This document shows, piece by piece, positions 1 through 6,664 of a stretch of DNA of 9,673 bases. The position numbers were made by a program, and so were the translations under genes. Each line of letters begins with the position of its first letter. The stretch's first letter is position 1. Source of the stretch: Vulcanimicrobiia bacterium (GTDB taxonomy: Bacteria > Eremiobacterota > Eremiobacteria > Baltobacterales > Baltobacteraceae); the NCBI GenBank assembly GCA_024281135.1, contig JAMXLG010000257.1, positions 1 to 9,673 of the forward strand, in the 5' to 3' direction. Below the pieces are notes generated by a model. The model was not told the DNA's origin, did no database searches, and saw nothing but the letters and a program-made list of their open reading frames with translations.

Positions 1-1
1 T

Positions 2-304
2 GCTGAGCTTTCCGGAAGCAATGTTTCCGTGATCCTCGTCCATCCCGGCGGGGTTGCGACGTCGATCGCGACAAATGCACGCGTACCAAACGCGATTTCA
101 AACGAAGAACGCGAACGTCACAAACGCTTGTGGACGAAAATGCTGAAGATGCCATCCGGCGAAGCGGCAGACATTATCGTGCGCGGCATGGAAGGTCGAG
201 AACCTCGAATTCTCGTCGGAAATGATGCGAAGACCGCGGACTTGGCCGAGCGGATTGCGCCGGTTTCGTACGGCAAGCTGCTTCGGCTACTTAATCCCCG
301 CTGA
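2..304 (+). CDS. Short-chain dehydrogenase/reductase (SDR), 3' part only
   Basis: This is the C-terminal third of an SDR-family NAD(P)-dependent oxidoreductase; the reading frame is already open at base 2, so the start lies outside the window. The visible 100 codons begin with a strand reading VSVILVHPGGVATSI. This is the post-catalytic VxPGxVxT segment of classical SDRs, which closes over the nicotinamide ring. It is followed by the flexible substrate loop (around NARVPN) and a helix rich in charged residues. The tail, with AADIIVRGM and RILVGNDAK followed by an RIAPVSYGKLL-like end, matches the C-terminus of SDRs annotated as general oxidoreductases. The Rossmann glycine motif and the YxxxK catalytic pair must lie upstream, so cofactor and substrate cannot be judged. 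The stop TGA lies inside the 3' end of the opposing ferritin-like gene (18-bp tail-to-tail overlap). Confidence 0.88.
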   Translation, partial: AELSGSNVSVILVHPGGVATSIATNARVPNAISNEERERHKRLWTKMLKMPSGEAADIIVRGMEGREPRILVGNDAKTADLAERIAPVSYGKLLRLLNPR

Positions 305-1138
305 GGCTCCGTTTCCTGAATGCGCTGCTTCGTGCACGCGGTCTGCCACATCCATCACGCATAGCGCGACGCGCGCGAGCGTCGGAATCACCTGTGGCAC
401 GAGAAGTCCGGAATTAAATTGCGCCATCTGCAGATCGTTTTCGCGCAAGCACGTGCGGACGAAATTTATCGGACTCAAGTCGCCGAAGACGTCTCCACCG
501 CCCATAAAGCCGGCGTCGCTGGTCGCGCCGTTAACGGTAGACGTCAGAACGCGAACGGCCCGAAGATAGCCGAGCGCTGTGTTATAGGCCTGTTGTAAAA
601 ACGGTTCCTTGCGCTGGGCGCGCTGGTACGCGATCCAATTGACGAAGAAGACGATGTGCCGCGTCTCTTCGCTCATGAAGTCGACGAAGACCGACATAAA
701 CGATTCCGGCAAGAAGTTTGCATTGCGCGCGAGACGGAACGCACCGAACCCGAGGAATGCATCGAGACATTCTTTGTAGCCGAACTCCGTGAAGCACCGT
801 TCGGTCGCTTCATACGACAATCGCTCCTCCGGAACCGAGAGGCCGTATCGCTCGAGCATGTTCGCTAAAATACGGCCATGCCGGTCTTCCTCGATACCTT
901 GAACCGCGAGCGCTTCACGCAAAAGCGGATCGCTTTGTGTCTGCGCGAAGCCCGCGACGAGCTTGCCCGCGCGTTTTTCGACTGCTAAGGCATTGCACCA
1001 AATGGGAACCGCACGCAAACGCGCGATCGACGTCTCGTCCAGTTCGGGCCACGGCAAGTCGTCGGGTTCATACGCGCGGTGCGTTTCGATAAACCATCGA
1101 CAGAATAGTTCCTTGTGCGCGTCCGACCCAATGCGCAT
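287..1138 (-). CDS. Ferritin-like superfamily protein with a probable diiron site
   Basis: A 283-residue soluble protein that I read as a four-helix ferritin-like diiron protein. The sequence shows a near-complete ligand set: a helix A glutamate (E54, in ALAVEKRAG), helix B ExxH (E84/H87, in EEDRHGRIL), a candidate helix C glutamate (E123), and helix D ExxH (E158/H161, in EETRHIVFF). The repeated EE-x-RH pattern 74 residues apart is the main support. About 45 residues precede helix A. After the bundle there is a 120-residue C-terminal part with a glycine-rich patch (FMGGGDVFGD) and a second helical stretch. Such proteins can be oxidases, oxygenases, rubrerythrin-like peroxidases or iron stores; the substrate cannot be told from sequence. 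The ATG has a strong AAGGAG 7 nt upstream. It lies 22 bp after the permease stop on the same strand, so the two are probably co-transcribed. Its 3' end overlaps the SDR gene by 18 bp. Confidence 0.75.
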   Translation of the reverse strand: MRIGSDAHKELFCRWFIETHRAYEPDDLPWPELDETSIARLRAVPIWCNALAVEKRAGKLVAGFAQTQSDPLLREALAVQGIEEDRHGRILANMLERYGLSVPEERLSYEATERCFTEFGYKECLDAFLGFGAFRLARNANFLPESFMSVFVDFMSEETRHIVFFVNWIAYQRAQRKEPFLQQAYNTALGYLRAVRVLTSTVNGATSDAGFMGGGDVFGDLSPINFVRTCLRENDLQMAQFNSGLLVPQVIPTLARVALCVMDVADRVHEAAHSGNGASAGIK

Positions 1139-1145
1139 GGAGAAT

Positions 1146-1151
1146 CTCCTT
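1146..1151 (-). promoter_or_regulatory. Ribosome binding site of the ferritin-like gene
   Basis: AAGGAG on the minus strand, 7 nt before the ATG at 1138. It sits in the 22-bp gap after the permease stop, which fixes the start and indicates independent translation within a shared transcript. Confidence 0.8.
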
Positions 1152-1160
1152 CAGTCACTA

Positions 1161-2654
1161 CTAATTCACTCTTGGCTGAACGATAGCGAGGCCCTCCGCT
1201 TCCTCGAGCGCAACGGTGCTCATGCGCCGGCCGTACGAGAAATAGAAGAGCAGGCCGATCGCGAACCATACCAAAAATCCGAACCACACGAGTGGGAAGA
1301 AGCCCCACAAATACGGATTTCCCACTTTCAAGAAATACATGAGAAAAAGTGCTGCAAACGCCGAGAGCATCGGAATAAGGTACGGGCCGAACGGAACTTT
1401 GAAATCAGAATGCAACTCCGGGTGATGCTTGCGCAGCACCGGAACGGCCGCCGACGTCAGCACGAATGCCGCGAGCGTGCCCATGTTCGTGAGTGAGCCG
1501 AGAATGGAGATCGGAAAGAACGCGCCGCCGGCGGCAATGAGAATTCCGAATATCAGTTGTGAAATCCATGGTGTGTGCCAGGCGGGGTGCAGACGCGTGA
1601 ACGTGGACGGAATCAATCCGTCGCGCGACATCGAGAAGAAGATGCGGCTCTGACCGAACATCATGACGAGCATGACCGTCGTTAATCCGGCGATCGCGCC
1701 GAACGAGATGATCACGCTCGCCCAGGGCAGCCCGACGTAATTCATCGCGTAGGCCACCGGATCGGCAACGTTCAGCTTGTAGAACGGCACCATGCCATTG
1801 AGAATTGCGACGACCACGATAAAGAGCAGGGTGCAGATGATCAAGCTCGCGATAATGCCGATCGGAAGATCGCGCGCTGGATTCTTCGCCTCTTCAGCCG
1901 CCGTCGAGACCGCATCGAATCCGATGTAGGCAAAGAAACAAAATGCCGCGCCGCCGAGCATGCCGCTAATGCCGAACGGGAAGTATCCGCCGAGTCCCGT
2001 TTGCGGTCCGGGTGGAAGATTGTAGTACGCGGTGTTGATATGGCCGACGCCGACTGCGATGAAGAACAAGACGACGGCGATTTTGATGGCGACGATGACC
2101 GCGTTCACCGTGCTCGATTCGCGCGTACCGCGAATCAAGAGCGCGGTAAGAATAAAGACGATGATCGCGGCCGGAATGTTCGCGATTCCGGGCGTCGGAT
2201 CCCAATGGCTATGCGTCCACGCAACAGGCAAGTCCAGTCCGAACACGTGCAAGATATTGACGAAGAATCCGGACCACCCGACGCTCACGGTCGACGCGCC
2301 GAGCGCATACTCGAGGACGAGTCCCCATCCGACGATCCAAGCGAGAAATTCACCCCACGTCGCATAGGTGTACGTGTACGCGCTCCCCGAGATTGGGATC
2401 TTGCTCGAAACTTCTGCGTAGCAGAGCGCTGCAAGTGCGCTAACGATACCGGCCACAACGAAGGAGATCGTAATCGATGGACCGCTGCGCGTCGCAGACG
2501 CGACGCCCGTGAAGACGAAGATACCGGTGCCGATAATTGCTCCGATACCCATTGCGGTGAGCGCCCAAGGCCCGAGCGATCGTTTGAGGCCGTGCTTTTC
2601 GTCTCGGCCTTCGGCGAGGATTCGTGCGAGCGGTTTAATGCGTTGTAGTATCAC
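1161..2654 (-). CDS. APC-superfamily amino acid permease, CAT (cationic amino acid transporter) type
   Basis: A 497-residue integral membrane transporter of the APC superfamily, closest in style to the bacterial CAT family (YfnA/ApcT-like), which moves amino acids across the cytoplasmic membrane, usually with protons. After a short cytoplasmic N-terminus (LKRSLGPWALT), TM1 carries the unwound substrate-binding motif GIGAIIGTGIF (residues 36-46). TM2 is followed by YAEVSSKIPISGSAYTY, a CAT-family signature loop. TM6 and its cytoplasmic loop read FFAYIGFDAVSTAAEEAKNP and then RDLPIGI (about 240-267), also typical. Hydrophobic segments continue to the C-terminus, consistent with at least 12 TM helices at normal family length. 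The start is GTG with AAGGAG 5 nt upstream. Only 28 bp separate it from the divergent amidohydrolase, and the ferritin-like gene follows 22 bp downstream. Specificity (cationic versus small neutral amino acids) cannot be assigned. Confidence 0.92.
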   Translation of the reverse strand: MILQRIKPLARILAEGRDEKHGLKRSLGPWALTAMGIGAIIGTGIFVFTGVASATRSGPSITISFVVAGIVSALAALCYAEVSSKIPISGSAYTYTYATWGEFLAWIVGWGLVLEYALGASTVSVGWSGFFVNILHVFGLDLPVAWTHSHWDPTPGIANIPAAIIVFILTALLIRGTRESSTVNAVIVAIKIAVVLFFIAVGVGHINTAYYNLPPGPQTGLGGYFPFGISGMLGGAAFCFFAYIGFDAVSTAAEEAKNPARDLPIGIIASLIICTLLFIVVVAILNGMVPFYKLNVADPVAYAMNYVGLPWASVIISFGAIAGLTTVMLVMMFGQSRIFFSMSRDGLIPSTFTRLHPAWHTPWISQLIFGILIAAGGAFFPISILGSLTNMGTLAAFVLTSAAVPVLRKHHPELHSDFKVPFGPYLIPMLSAFAALFLMYFLKVGNPYLWGFFPLVWFGFLVWFAIGLLFYFSYGRRMSTVALEEAEGLAIVQPRVN

Positions 2655-2659
2655 GTATG

Positions 2660-2665
2660 CTCCTT
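2660..2665 (-). promoter_or_regulatory. Ribosome binding site supporting the permease GTG start
   Basis: AAGGAG on the minus strand with a 5-nt spacer to the GTG at 2654. It supports this non-ATG start and fills much of the 28-bp divergent gap. Confidence 0.75.
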
Positions 2666-2682
2666 AACGAACCGGGGCAAGG

Positions 2683-2688
2683 ATGATA
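2683..2688 (-). promoter_or_regulatory. Candidate -10 element for the permease operon, inside the divergent gene
   Basis: On the minus strand the first two codons of the amidohydrolase read TATCAT, a TANNNT -10 hexamer. A start site about 7 nt downstream would give a leader of roughly 20 nt containing the AAGGAG. I see no recognisable -35. This is inference: the gap is too short for both promoters to lie between the genes. Confidence 0.25.
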
Positions 2689-4194
2689 TTGCTGGAAAAT
2701 GCGCGCGTTTATCGCTACGACCTTCTCTCAAAGGCATTCGTCCGTCACAAAAGCCTCCTGATCGACGGCACGCGAATCGTAGCGCTCGATGCCGATGTCA
2801 CAGGGGCGAATGTTCGGCGCCTCGATCTCGAAGGCCGGACGGTGCTTCCCGCGTTCACGGACTGTCACGTGCACTTGGCGGAGACGGGATACCATATAGG
2901 GCCGCGATCGCTTCGTAATGCGCGCAGCTATGCGGAGTATCAGCGTGCCGTTGAAGTGGCACCGGTCGAGCATGGGATGCTTTACCTCGGCTTGTACGAC
3001 GATTCGCGTTGGCCGGACGGCAGTGCCGATCGCGCACCCGTCGAGCGTCATCACGCCGATGCGATTGCGATGGTCGTTCGCATCGACGGTCATTCGTGTA
3101 TCGTGAATCGAAAGACATTGGCTTGGCTCGATCTCTCGAACGATTTGAACGGCATCGAACGTGACGAGGGCGGCGAGCCGACGGGGCGGCTTTTCTATGA
3201 TGCAAACTGGCGCGCGCAAACGGTGTTGCTCGAACGCATGCCGAGCGAAGTCGTTCGTGATGCGGAACGGCGCGCAACCGGCCTAGCGCTAGCAAACGGC
3301 ATCGTTCACTTGCATCCGCAACTGCTCGGCCGCGACGCCGAGGGCTACGCGGCGGACATCGAAGCGCTACGCGCATTGCCCGCAAATATGCATCCGAAAA
3401 TCTGCGAACCGGATGCGTCGCTTGCGCAACGTTTCAATCTTCCGTACATCGGCGGCGACGTGTTTCTAGACGGCTCAATCGGAAGCTGTACGGCCGCGGT
3501 GTCGATACCGTACACCAACGGAAACCGCGGCGAGCTGCGCTACACCGACGACGACGTCTATTCGTATTTCTCCGCCGCGGAAGAACGAGGCATTTCCGCG
3601 GGCGTCCATGCGATCGGTGACGATGCGATCGATCAGTGCATTCGCACATGGGAGCGCATTCTCGGCGGCAAGCCGTCGCCGCGCGGCACGCGCCATTTCA
3701 TCGAGCATTTCGAAATCGCGCGCGAGGAACACATCCGCAAGTGCGCGGCGATGAACGTGCATCTCTCGATGCAGCCGCAGTTCGACGCGTATTGGGGTGA
3801 GGACGGCGGGATGTACGAAGCGCGGCTCGGCTTAGAGCGAAAGCGAACGATGAATGCGCTCGGGCGATTGCAGCGCGCCGGCGCAACCATCTGTGGCGGA
3901 TCGGACAGCCCCGTCTGCGTTCTCGATGCACTTGCCGGTATGCAAGCGTGCGTCGATCACAACGAACGCTCGGAACGGCTGAACGTGCACGAGGCGCTCG
4001 CGCTCTATACGGTCAACGCGGCGCGATTTGGATTTGTTGAAACGGAAACCGGAAACATCGAAGCCGGGCTACGCGCGGATCTTGCGGTGCTCGATAACGA
4101 TCCGCTCGACGGCACACCGTTCACCAGCTGTTTGGTTATCGAAACATGGCGCGATGGAGAGTGCGTCTTTAACGAAACCACACGTCCGTCATAA
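2683..4194 (+). CDS. Amidohydrolase family 3 protein (YtcJ-like metal-dependent hydrolase)
   Basis: A 503-residue metal-dependent hydrolase of the amidohydrolase superfamily (Amidohydro_3, YtcJ/N-substituted formamide deformylase-like), probably cytoplasmic as no signal peptide is seen. The N-terminal small beta domain precedes FTDCHVHL with the metal ligands H62 and H64. DGHSCIVN (about 135-142) is the family's DGHSxxVN segment. FLDGSIGSCTA (261-271) corresponds to the usual FxDGxxGSxTA. GVHAIGDDAID contributes H309, HFIEHFE contributes H342, and GGSDSPV contributes the catalytic/metal D408; so all main ligands are present. The C-terminus returns to the beta domain (GLRADLAVLDNDPL). Family substrates are mostly unknown amides, formamides or cyclic amides. 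The neighbouring divergent amino acid permease hints at a nitrogenous substrate (inference). The start is uncertain: the ATG has AAGG directly against it, whereas an in-frame TTG at 2689 has AAGGAT at good spacing. The 3' end overlaps the sulfotransferase by 26 bp. Confidence 0.9.
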   Translation: MILLENARVYRYDLLSKAFVRHKSLLIDGTRIVALDADVTGANVRRLDLEGRTVLPAFTDCHVHLAETGYHIGPRSLRNARSYAEYQRAVEVAPVEHGMLYLGLYDDSRWPDGSADRAPVERHHADAIAMVVRIDGHSCIVNRKTLAWLDLSNDLNGIERDEGGEPTGRLFYDANWRAQTVLLERMPSEVVRDAERRATGLALANGIVHLHPQLLGRDAEGYAADIEALRALPANMHPKICEPDASLAQRFNLPYIGGDVFLDGSIGSCTAAVSIPYTNGNRGELRYTDDDVYSYFSAAEERGISAGVHAIGDDAIDQCIRTWERILGGKPSPRGTRHFIEHFEIAREEHIRKCAAMNVHLSMQPQFDAYWGEDGGMYEARLGLERKRTMNALGRLQRAGATICGGSDSPVCVLDALAGMQACVDHNERSERLNVHEALALYTVNAARFGFVETETGNIEAGLRADLAVLDNDPLDGTPFTSCLVIETWRDGECVFNETTRPS

Positions 4195-5182
4195 AATCGA
4201 GCACCTCGCGTTGCCACGCGGATTCAGCCCAACGCGGATCGCTCTCGGGCAGGACCTCTTCCTCGCGCGTTCCCGGAACGACGATCGAGCTCATCGTTTC
4301 GACGCGGGCATTGTCCTTAGCGAAGCGATGCACGAAGAAGAGCGTTTCTGCGCGGCTCATCGGCGAAAACGGGTGCGCTAACTTCTCGTCATTCGGATCG
4401 ATGCCGTAACGCTGCATCAGCGTCGCGACGTCCGGTGCATCCGGTACGGCCCGCGCCGCTGCGAGAAAAAGATCGTGCAGAACCCCGGTAAACGGCGCTC
4501 GACGATTGAGCGAGAGCGACGGATTGCCGAGCTCAGGAAGCCGTAACGACGGAGCAACCGCGGTAATGACCCGCAGCATGTCGTTGATGAGTGCGGCCGG
4601 CTCGCGCACCTGATACGGACGTACGACGACGTTTCGATCGCCGAACACGTGCGCGAGCGCCAGCACTAGTTTCGAGTACTCGAAAAAAATCTGATATGCT
4701 GCGCCATTCGAAAGGACCCCGAATCGCGCTATGTCATTTAGGTACGCGGAGAAACGACGGCCTTGCCGGCCTTTCGACATCTCGGCGTACATCGATTGTG
4801 CGTATTCTGCTTGCCCCCGAAGATAGACGATGACTGTCGTTTCGTAACCGGCGCCAGAAAGGGTATCGCGCAGAATCGACAGCCGGTTTCCGGCCGCGAG
4901 CGGATGAAATTCTTCGGAGGAAATAAAGACGTCGGGAGATGCGTTTTCACGCAACTCGTTCACGAGTTCGTCGAGCGAATCGCGGCGCGCGTGCATTAAA
5001 TCGAAGGCAAGGTCGTGATGTCCGGGCGTCGCGTGTGTTTCGTCGAATTTATGCCGTCCGGCATTGGGTTGATACAGGCCCGCGCGCGCAAGCGCTTCCC
5101 AATGACGCGAGAAGTACAGTTGAATCGACTTCGTGCCTGTCTTGTGGGTCCCGACGTGCACTAGCGCTTTTGGAGAAGGCAC
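4169..5182 (-). CDS. Sulfotransferase-like P-loop protein
   Basis: A 337-residue protein of the P-loop sulfotransferase superfamily, expected to transfer sulfate from PAPS to a hydroxyl or amine acceptor. The N-terminal VHVGTHKTGTKSIQ (residues 8-21) is the 5'-phosphosulfate binding loop in the HVGTxKTGTTSIQ form common to bacterial sulfotransferase-like proteins of cell-surface glycan loci. The segment VIVYLRGQAEYAQSMYAE (117-134) carries the R122/S130 pair expected for 3'-phosphate binding. ISSEEFH (88-93) matches the strand-3 region. Beyond about residue 230 I recognise no motif. Length is ordinary for the group, and no signal peptide or TM segment is seen. The GTG start overlaps the TAG stop of the DUF3175 gene by one base (TAGTG) with AAGAAGG upstream, so translation is probably coupled. 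It is the last gene of the mrp-DUF3175 operon. No glycan-assembly genes are adjacent, so the acceptor is unknown. Confidence 0.8.
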   Translation of the reverse strand: MPSPKALVHVGTHKTGTKSIQLYFSRHWEALARAGLYQPNAGRHKFDETHATPGHHDLAFDLMHARRDSLDELVNELRENASPDVFISSEEFHPLAAGNRLSILRDTLSGAGYETTVIVYLRGQAEYAQSMYAEMSKGRQGRRFSAYLNDIARFGVLSNGAAYQIFFEYSKLVLALAHVFGDRNVVVRPYQVREPAALINDMLRVITAVAPSLRLPELGNPSLSLNRRAPFTGVLHDLFLAAARAVPDAPDVATLMQRYGIDPNDEKLAHPFSPMSRAETLFFVHRFAKDNARVETMSSIVVPGTREEEVLPESDPRWAESAWQREVLDFMTDVWFR

Positions 5183-5469
5183 TACGCCTTCTTCGGCTCT
5201 CTCCCAAATTCGACCCGCAGCGCATTCTTTGCGCGTTCCAAGATACGCTTCTGCGACGCGGGGAGATTCTTCCCGGCGCGATTTATATAAAACGTTAACA
5301 TCGACATCGCTGAGCGGTAGGGCGACGACTTGCGCCGCTTGCTTTTCTCGGCAGACTGCTTTAAGGATTTCGCGATCTTCTTCGGATCTTTTTGTTCGAA
5401 GATGTCGCGCTCCAAATCGAGCGCGTTGCTCGATTCGGTTACGTGCTTTGACCAGTATTTACGAGGCAT
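5182..5469 (-). CDS. DUF3175 domain-containing small basic protein
   Basis: A 95-residue basic protein that I recognise as a complete DUF3175 family member. It opens with MPRKYWSKHVTESSNALDLE and continues through KDPKKIAKSLKQSAE to the most characteristic block, RRKSSPYRSAMSMLTFYINR (about 45-64). The C-terminal helix reads ASQKRILERAKNALRVEFGR. The family has no established function; it is common in soil bacteria. The charged, helical, lysine/arginine-rich make-up would suit nucleic-acid association, but that is only inference. The frame stays open far upstream across the mrp gene, but similarity begins exactly at this ATG, which has AGGTGG 3 nt upstream. It begins 17 bp after the mrp stop and its stop codon shares a base with the sulfotransferase GTG, so the three genes look like one transcript. 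Confidence 0.85.
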   Translation of the reverse strand: MPRKYWSKHVTESSNALDLERDIFEQKDPKKIAKSLKQSAEKSKRRKSSPYRSAMSMLTFYINRAGKNLPASQKRILERAKNALRVEFGREPKKA

Positions 5470-5486
5470 AGGCCACCTATACCCAT

Positions 5487-6581
5487 TTACACTAGGCTGA
5501 TTGTCTCTTTCTGTTTCGGATGAGCAGCGAGCGATGCAAGAAGTGCGTCGGCAAGTTGATCGACGATGGGATCGTCGATCTCTTCGACTCGTCCTTCGTC
5601 GGCGAGCGCGGCCTTCTGCGGATCGATTGGAATACGTGCGAAGACCGGCGCTTGCGCGAGTTCTGCGACGCGATCGGCGTAGGACGGACCGAAGACGTCG
5701 TACTTCGTTCCGGTATCCGGCGCGCGGAAGTACGACATGTTCTCGACGACACCGAGAATCGGTTTCTTGAGTTGATGCACGAGGTTCGCAGCTTTGCGGA
5801 CGATCATCGTTGCAAGCGCTTGCGGCATCGTCACAAGTACCACGCCGTCGACCGTAAGCGATTGGAGCACGGTCAGCGGCGCATCCGACGTGCCCGGCGG
5901 CAAGTCGATAAGCAGCACGTCGAGATCGCTCCACAACACTTGTTCGTAGAATTGGCGAATGACGCCCGATAGAATCGGTCCGCGCCAGATCATCGCGGTG
6001 TCTTCTTTATCCGTCAGCAGATTCGAGCTCACTACTTCGATTGCACTGCGCGAGACTGCAGGCACCATCAGCGGCTGCGGATTGCCTTGCGGCGTTTTCG
6101 GCGCATTGGGATCGGCTTCGATCGCAAGCGGCGTACGCAGCCCGAAGAGTTTGGGAATCGACGGTCCGGTAATGTCGCCGTCTAAGATGCCGACGGAGAG
6201 ATGTTTGCGTCGCAGTCCGAGCGCGAGCATCGCCGTAACGAGCGATTTTCCGACGCCGCCTTTCCCCGACATCACAGGCACGACGTGTTTGATGCGAGCG
6301 CGGCCGCTGAATTGGCCTGGTGCGCGGCGGGTCGCCATTTTGTCCTCATTAGAGATCAGCGGGACGAAACCGGATAGGCGCGCTTGCGTCAGCGCGGCAA
6401 CGATCGGCTCGACGCGCAAGCCGTGCGCCTTCGCGCCTTGCTCGATGGTCTCGTACTTGCTCACGCCGCATCCAGAGCAGCCAAGGCCGAACTGCGTCAG
6501 GACGTCAGCGGCAATCGGCAGCGAGGCGACGAGCTCGCGGATATTGCTTTGGGGCGTGATCGAGATCTCTACATGGGGCAT
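5487..6581 (-). CDS. mrp: Mrp/ApbC-type Fe-S ATPase with an N-terminal DUF1858-like domain
   Basis: A 364-residue deviant-Walker P-loop ATPase of the Mrp/NBP35/ApbC family, cytosolic carriers that deliver iron-sulfur clusters to apoproteins. Residues 1-75 form a DUF1858-like domain with FGLGCSGCGVSKYETIEQ (C35, C38). The ATPase follows: SGKGGVGKS Walker A (105-113), ILDGDITGPSIPKLFG (132-147), WRGPILSGVIRQF, LLIDLPPGTSDAPLT Walker B region (223-237, D226) and ENMSYF (280-285). The usual CPxC cysteines after ENMS are absent: the segment reads FRAPDTGTKYDVFG, with A287 and T290 in their place. The usual N-terminal DUF59/MIP18 domain is also absent. The chosen ATG matches the start of the DUF1858 similarity; a 27-residue extension to 6662 has no support. 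A second ATG at 6338 with a good Shine-Dalgarno could give a shorter ATPase-only form. It leads the operon with DUF3175 and the sulfotransferase. Confidence 0.9.
   Translation of the reverse strand: MPHVEISITPQSNIRELVASLPIAADVLTQFGLGCSGCGVSKYETIEQGAKAHGLRVEPIVAALTQARLSGFVPLISNEDKMATRRAPGQFSGRARIKHVVPVMSGKGGVGKSLVTAMLALGLRRKHLSVGILDGDITGPSIPKLFGLRTPLAIEADPNAPKTPQGNPQPLMVPAVSRSAIEVVSSNLLTDKEDTAMIWRGPILSGVIRQFYEQVLWSDLDVLLIDLPPGTSDAPLTVLQSLTVDGVVLVTMPQALATMIVRKAANLVHQLKKPILGVVENMSYFRAPDTGTKYDVFGPSYADRVAELAQAPVFARIPIDPQKAALADEGRVEEIDDPIVDQLADALLASLAAHPKQKETISLV
6336..6348 (-). promoter_or_regulatory. Possible internal translation start within mrp
   Basis: On the minus strand TGAGGACAAAATG places GAGGA 4 nt before an in-frame ATG (codon 82). 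This lies exactly at the linker between the DUF1858-like domain and the ATPase domain. Initiation here would give a 283-residue protein, the size of a minimal Mrp ATPase. The spacing is good, but use is unproven. Confidence 0.35.
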
Positions 6582-6587
6582 GGCTAC

Positions 6588-6593
6588 ATTAAA
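6588..6593 (-). promoter_or_regulatory. Candidate leaderless -10 element for mrp
   Basis: TTTAAT on the minus strand, one mismatch from TATAAT, ends 6 nt before the ATG at 6581. No Shine-Dalgarno precedes that ATG, so transcription starting at or near the A of the start codon (a leaderless mRNA) fits the spacing. No clear -35 is visible. Confidence 0.35.
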
Positions 6594-6652
6594 CCACGTA
6601 CCTCGCTGGAGGGCTGCCGAAAAAGGCCGAGCGTCCGGCCGTCGAGCTTGCC

Positions 6653-6658
6653 TATGCT
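6653..6658 (+). promoter_or_regulatory. Candidate leaderless -10 element for the ATP-grasp gene
   Basis: TATGCT (TANNNT) ends 6 nt before the ATG at 6665, again without a Shine-Dalgarno. The geometry mirrors that of the opposite promoter, which strengthens the leaderless reading for this divergent pair. No clear -35 is visible. Confidence 0.35.
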
Positions 6659-6664
6659 TCATCT

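Noticed and set aside
963..1496. 177-residue plus-strand frame across the ferritin-like/permease junction
   Set aside because: It crosses two well-supported genes on the other strand and shows only charged, repetitive composition.
2001..2648. 215-residue open frame on the plus strand, rich in D and R
   Set aside because: It is fully antisense to the permease, whose TM motifs are unambiguous. Its composition is the mirror of hydrophobic codons, it has no recognisable motif, and I see no RBS.
5470..5934. Upstream part of the long frame that ends in DUF3175
   Set aside because: The extra 155 residues are an arginine/serine-rich reading of mrp sequence in another frame. Family similarity begins exactly at the ATG at 5469, which has its own RBS.
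6582..6662. 27-residue N-terminal extension of Mrp from an ATG at 6662
   Set aside because: The residues are arginine-rich with no family similarity. The extension would bring the divergent starts within 2 bp, and it leaves the TTTAAT/ATG geometry at 6581 unexplained.
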